Shown here: one piece after another, positions 19,366-22,164 of the stretch
Position numbering within the stretch: position 1 is the stretch's first letter
Layout of the letters: the number at the start of each line of letters is the position of its first letter
NCBI GenBank assembly: GCA_015499995.1
Contig: JADNRV010000609.1
Span: forward strand, 1 to 22,164
Direction of reading: 5' to 3'
Source: Flammula alnicola
Lineage: Eukaryota > Basidiomycota > Agaricomycetes > Agaricales > Strophariaceae
Length of the DNA: 22,164 nt
Made by a program: the position numbers and the translations under genes
The notes under the pieces: generated by a model
Database searches by the model: none
Seen by the model: the letters and a program-made list of their open reading frames with translations, nothing else
What the model was told of the DNA's origin: nothing

Positions 19366-21440
19366 GCCCCTTACTCAAATATCTATACAGTCGTTTCCAG
19401 TATCGTAAGATCGACTACAGAGCATTATAATAAGAGGCTCTCGCCAAGTAAACAAATTCATGCAACGCGCATATGCTCATGTCCTATCACGTGAGATGTT
19501 GATGTCCGCAAATAGAAATTTGTGGACTCAAACGAAATTCAATCTTTCCTTCTCCCACCATGCACCAGTCCACCGTCAAAGTTGCCCACCAACTTCCACA
19601 ACATCCTAGAGTGCCATTCACCTCATCCTCCGTTGTACTCTACCCTGTCTGTCGCCATCCCCCTTACACCTTGGTTAACACCCAATAACGTCTCAGTGAA
19701 GATCAACATCATTGCTTCTCCTGTCAGGCAAATACCACCCGTCACCGCGCCATTGCATGGCAAAGGTACGACTAAGGCTCGTACTCATCGCCTCAGTTCC
19801 TGCTGACGCCCCATTTAACCCCAGATTCCTGCCATGCAACCATATCTCTCGGTACATGGTACGTGTTCTCCTCTCCTCCTCGCCCTCGAAGACCTTGCGC
19901 TGTTGTTATCGACCATAGGATAGGTTTTGAGGCATAGACGGATGAAGAAGGATGAGAATTGGTGTGCGTAAGGTTCGTTAATGGTCCTGGAGATGGTGTC
20001 AAGAACGTCGAAGCCTGACGACGTGGAGAGCTGAGGTTAGGCCTGCATCCCCCAGCTTGTTCGTATGCCTAGCCAGTGACCCGCAAATCAGCACCGCCCA
20101 CCTTCGATCGACCGGAGAACTGAATTAGCCACCACACGCCCAGTGCATGTCAGCCAATGTATGTTGTCTCTCTCATCACCTCCTCGCACACTGACGACCC
20201 AAACTCTCGCCAGTCTCTGCCGGCAACGCCGTATCATATCCGACTGGCTGCTGACCACCTCCGTCCAAGCTGCATCTCGTGCCCGTGGCTTGAGACGAAG
20301 GCCTCTGCCTCTCGCAGCTGGTTGAACAACCCATCGCTGAACCCCTCCCATCACTGTGGACGTGGAGCTCGGCCCCAGCCCACCATGTCGCCCTACGAAA
20401 GCCACGAGGAACCCCAGAAATGCACGACAAATGACGGTGGCTTGTCGTCGCTACTGCGGGTCACCGGCAAGCCACACGGCCACGAATGCAGTGACCCCAA
20501 ACCCGTTCCCAGTTTTATTCCTCGCTATAGCATTACTGACAATGGATTGTGTGTAGACCTCGTCAGCCAGTTCACCAGGTCCTTGCGACGCCGATGCCAG
20601 GCCCACTCGCTCCACCGCCTACTGCGTTCGTGCCTGCCCTGCCTCCTGTCCCACGTTTGACGACGGCGCAACAACTCCGTCCTGCAAATATCAACCTCGG
20701 TCTTACCGCGACTGCGCAAAAGCATGCTGGCAATGCAAACCTGTCGCACAGACATTGGCTCACGCCAGGGGCTTGTCTGAGTCGAGTACCCCGAGCGGAG
20801 GGGCACGAGAAGAGGAAGAAGACCACCGGGTAAGTGGCAACCCACCCCCTACATTGCTGCTAACCCCCAATATCCACTTTTCATGCAAAAACTGCCCCTC
20901 CAGCTACCGAAACAGCGTGACAACACCCCCAACATCCCCAAAACAGTGCAGCGGCGACGCGATAGGGCCCGGTGACGAGGGGAGAGCCACCAGGTACATG
21001 GGAACCCACTTTGTATGATGTAGCTAACCCCCAACCCCGTTTTCAGCAGCAGCAGGGCTTGAGGCAATTTCCTCGCCCTTTCTCTTCTGCGCTAATGTGT
21101 GACGCTCGACACTCAACCGACCACTGGCACGGCCCATCTGCACCTAAACGGCCACCGAAGCCAGAACAACACACCAACACCGCACGAACGCACCCGTATC
21201 GGTGTTGCTCAGTGGTGCCGCAATAATGAGCGCGCTGGTGGTCTCGACTGATGTACTAACCCCACGGCTGCCGCGTTGACTATGCAGGCTAGTATTTAAA
21301 TATGTATTCGGTAGTTCAAATATATTACTACACTGTTAGCTATCATTTAGAGAACTGCAAGTCTAATATGCTATGATTGAGTGCAAAAGGCCCTGCAGAG
21401 GAAGCCCAGCATACTGCTGTGAAGAGATGACGTGATGCTA
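19366..21440. mobile_element. Probable inserted element of unknown class (non-coding remains)
   Basis: About 2.1 kb lies between the two CATAG-rich clusters and between adjacent pieces of the same DUF2828 gene, so it is best explained as an insertion. It is C-rich on the plus strand with many short open frames and intron-like GT..CTAAC..AG units (near 20830 and 20994). I see no reverse transcriptase, integrase, transposase or helicase motif. It may be a non-autonomous or badly decayed element; the class cannot be told. A TCACGTGA site lies at 19487-19494. Confidence 0.4.
20830..21047 (+). repeat. Two similar intron-like units
   Basis: The units start at GT 20830 and GT 20994, 164 bp apart. 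Both are preceded by a purine-rich stretch plus CCACC(G/A)G, and both continue with GGCAACCCAC / GGGAACCCAC, then GCTAACCCCCAA, then TTTTCA. The second ends in a good TTTTCAG acceptor at 21046-21047. They look like duplicated introns of a spliced transcript, or a tandem repeat with intron-like sequence. Confidence 0.5.
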
Positions 21441-21550
21441 CATAGCAATCCATAGCACGCCATAGTGCCCAGCCCCGTCTATATATAAACGTGAGAACGC
21501 TATGTACAACTACAGATTCGGTACCCTATGCTATGAGACTATGGCACTAT
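21441..21550. repeat. CATAG/CTATG cluster, right side of the insert
   Basis: CATAG at 21441, 21451 and 21461; inverted CTATG at 21500, 21526, 21531 and 21539. CTATGGCACTAT (21539-21550) is the inverted copy of 19317-19328. TATATATAAA lies at about 21479-21489. The cluster ends where DUF2828 homology resumes. Confidence 0.65.
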
Positions 21551-22030
21551 ATAGTGCTCGGCAGCACTCTGCCGCGTCCCCGGGTTTGCTGATGTTGGCT
21601 CGCCGGGCAACTTCAAGGTGAGAGGCAGGAGTTCCGGCCTTTGCGGTCTTGTACCGGCCATAGGTGAATGGGGAAGGAGGGCAATGAAGGAACTCAGAGG
21701 GTGGCGAATGTCGCTGAGCTCATCGACAGTTGCGAGTGCGAGGATATTGAGGAGATCCTTCCAATAACCGTAAGACATGGCACGAAACCAGACCGCCTCG
21801 ACTAAGATGAAGGTTGGAGATGGTAGTCCGGGGATGGTTGTCGTATAGCCATCCGAACGCGCGATAGAAAAGTTCCTTGTCGCCCACCCATGGTGGATGC
21901 TCCGCAAATTCCAGATTCTGATTAGACGAAGCGTCAGATCGGAGTCCTCCTGCCATGCCTTGTTGAGATACAGTCTGACGTGCAGGCCAAATGTGTGCTG
22001 GTACTTACAAGCTATTGAACCGAGGACATC
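21551..22030 (-). pseudogene. DUF2828-type protein, N-terminal piece
   Basis: Minus strand, reading down from about 22000: YLNKAWQEDSDLTLRLI, WNLRSIH, then in a second frame GDKELFYRAFGWLYDNHP and RTTISNLHL, then in another frame VEAVWFRAMS and GYWKDLLNILALATVDELS, then YGRYKTAKAGTPASHLEVAR with RANISK. This is the conserved N-terminal domain of the DUF2828 family (helix, GKGDK..FYR..WL, GYWKDLLNIL). At least three frame changes in 450 bp show it is not a working gene. The homology stops close to 21551 inside an alanine-rich stretch, just where the middle piece at 19.2 kb would carry on. Confidence 0.85.
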
Positions 22031-22104
22031 TGGGAAATGGTTGAACTTGGAAGGCGTCCGCGTCCAGAGTCAGACTCCAGATTCCAGGACAGATGTCGAT
22101 TGTA

Positions 22105-22112
22105 TCACGTGG
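22105..22112. promoter_or_regulatory. CACGTG E-box near the DUF2828 N-terminal piece
   Basis: TCACGTGG lies about 100 bp upstream (minus-strand sense) of where DUF2828 homology becomes visible. It might be a relic of that gene's promoter or first exon. Weak evidence: a six-base core alone is common. Confidence 0.25.
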
Positions 22113-22164
22113 GCCTCCCTGGACCGATTGTCTGAGTCAACGAACAGTGCACGGTCATGTTGTT

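Noticed and set aside
20690..20820. Cys-rich reading (CAKACWQCK) as a Zn2Cys6 domain
   Set aside because: Spacing does not match the six-cysteine pattern, and neighbouring frames show only low-complexity sequence.
21539..21554. TAGTG end like a CACTA transposon
   Set aside because: The right side reads ...TATATAGTG, but no CACTA terminus is found on the left near 19280-19370, and no transposase is visible.

Overview
The window looks like nuclear DNA of a filamentous basidiomycete, probably an agaricomycete. Genes are cut by many short GT-AG introns (most 47-80 bp, several with a visible CTAAC/CTAAT branch site), and the proteins are eukaryotic housekeeping types plus families expanded in mushrooms. 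No rRNA, tRNA, CRISPR or bacterial-type operon was seen.

Layout. (1) 1-7811, plus strand: almost all of a UTP20/DRIM gene, the giant HEAT-repeat component of the small-subunit processome; its N-terminus lies upstream of the window. (2) 7986-8991, minus strand: a complete four-exon CTK3 gene (gamma subunit of the RNA polymerase II CTD kinase), tail-to-tail with UTP20 with 174 bp between the stops. (3) About 9.0-10.3 kb: gene-free DNA with an E-box, degenerate duplicated segments and a dispersed repeat. (4) 10342-13538, plus: a complete ten-exon dynamin/Mx-like GTPase, 889 aa. (5) 13.75-14.47 kb, minus: the broken C-terminal part of a DUF2828-type gene. (6) 15053-16406, plus: a seven-helix fungal membrane protein (rhodopsin/PTH11-like type). 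(7) 17728-18491, plus: a three-exon gene for a 207-aa protein with an Arg/Gly-rich tail. (8) 18.5-19.1 kb: a palindrome, a strong hairpin and an unrecognised membrane-protein-like ORF. (9) 19.1-22.1 kb: two more pieces of DUF2828 sequence (minus), separated by about 2.2 kb that has CATAG-rich ends.

The first 13.5 kb is gene-dense: ribosome biogenesis, transcription-kinase and membrane-remodelling genes with no obvious functional link. The last 8.5 kb is accessory in character. The most interesting pattern is that three DUF2828 pieces lie in collinear order on the minus strand (N-terminal at 22.0-21.5, middle at 19.2-19.1, C-terminal at 14.5-13.75 kb). They look like one gene, now dead, opened up by insertions; two apparently intact genes lie inside the larger gap. 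One copy of a dispersed repeat sits right at the edge of the C-terminal piece. I found no clearly new enzymatic or defence system. The UTP20 gene reads through cleanly only if five single-base frame breaks are allowed for, which may reflect assembly errors.
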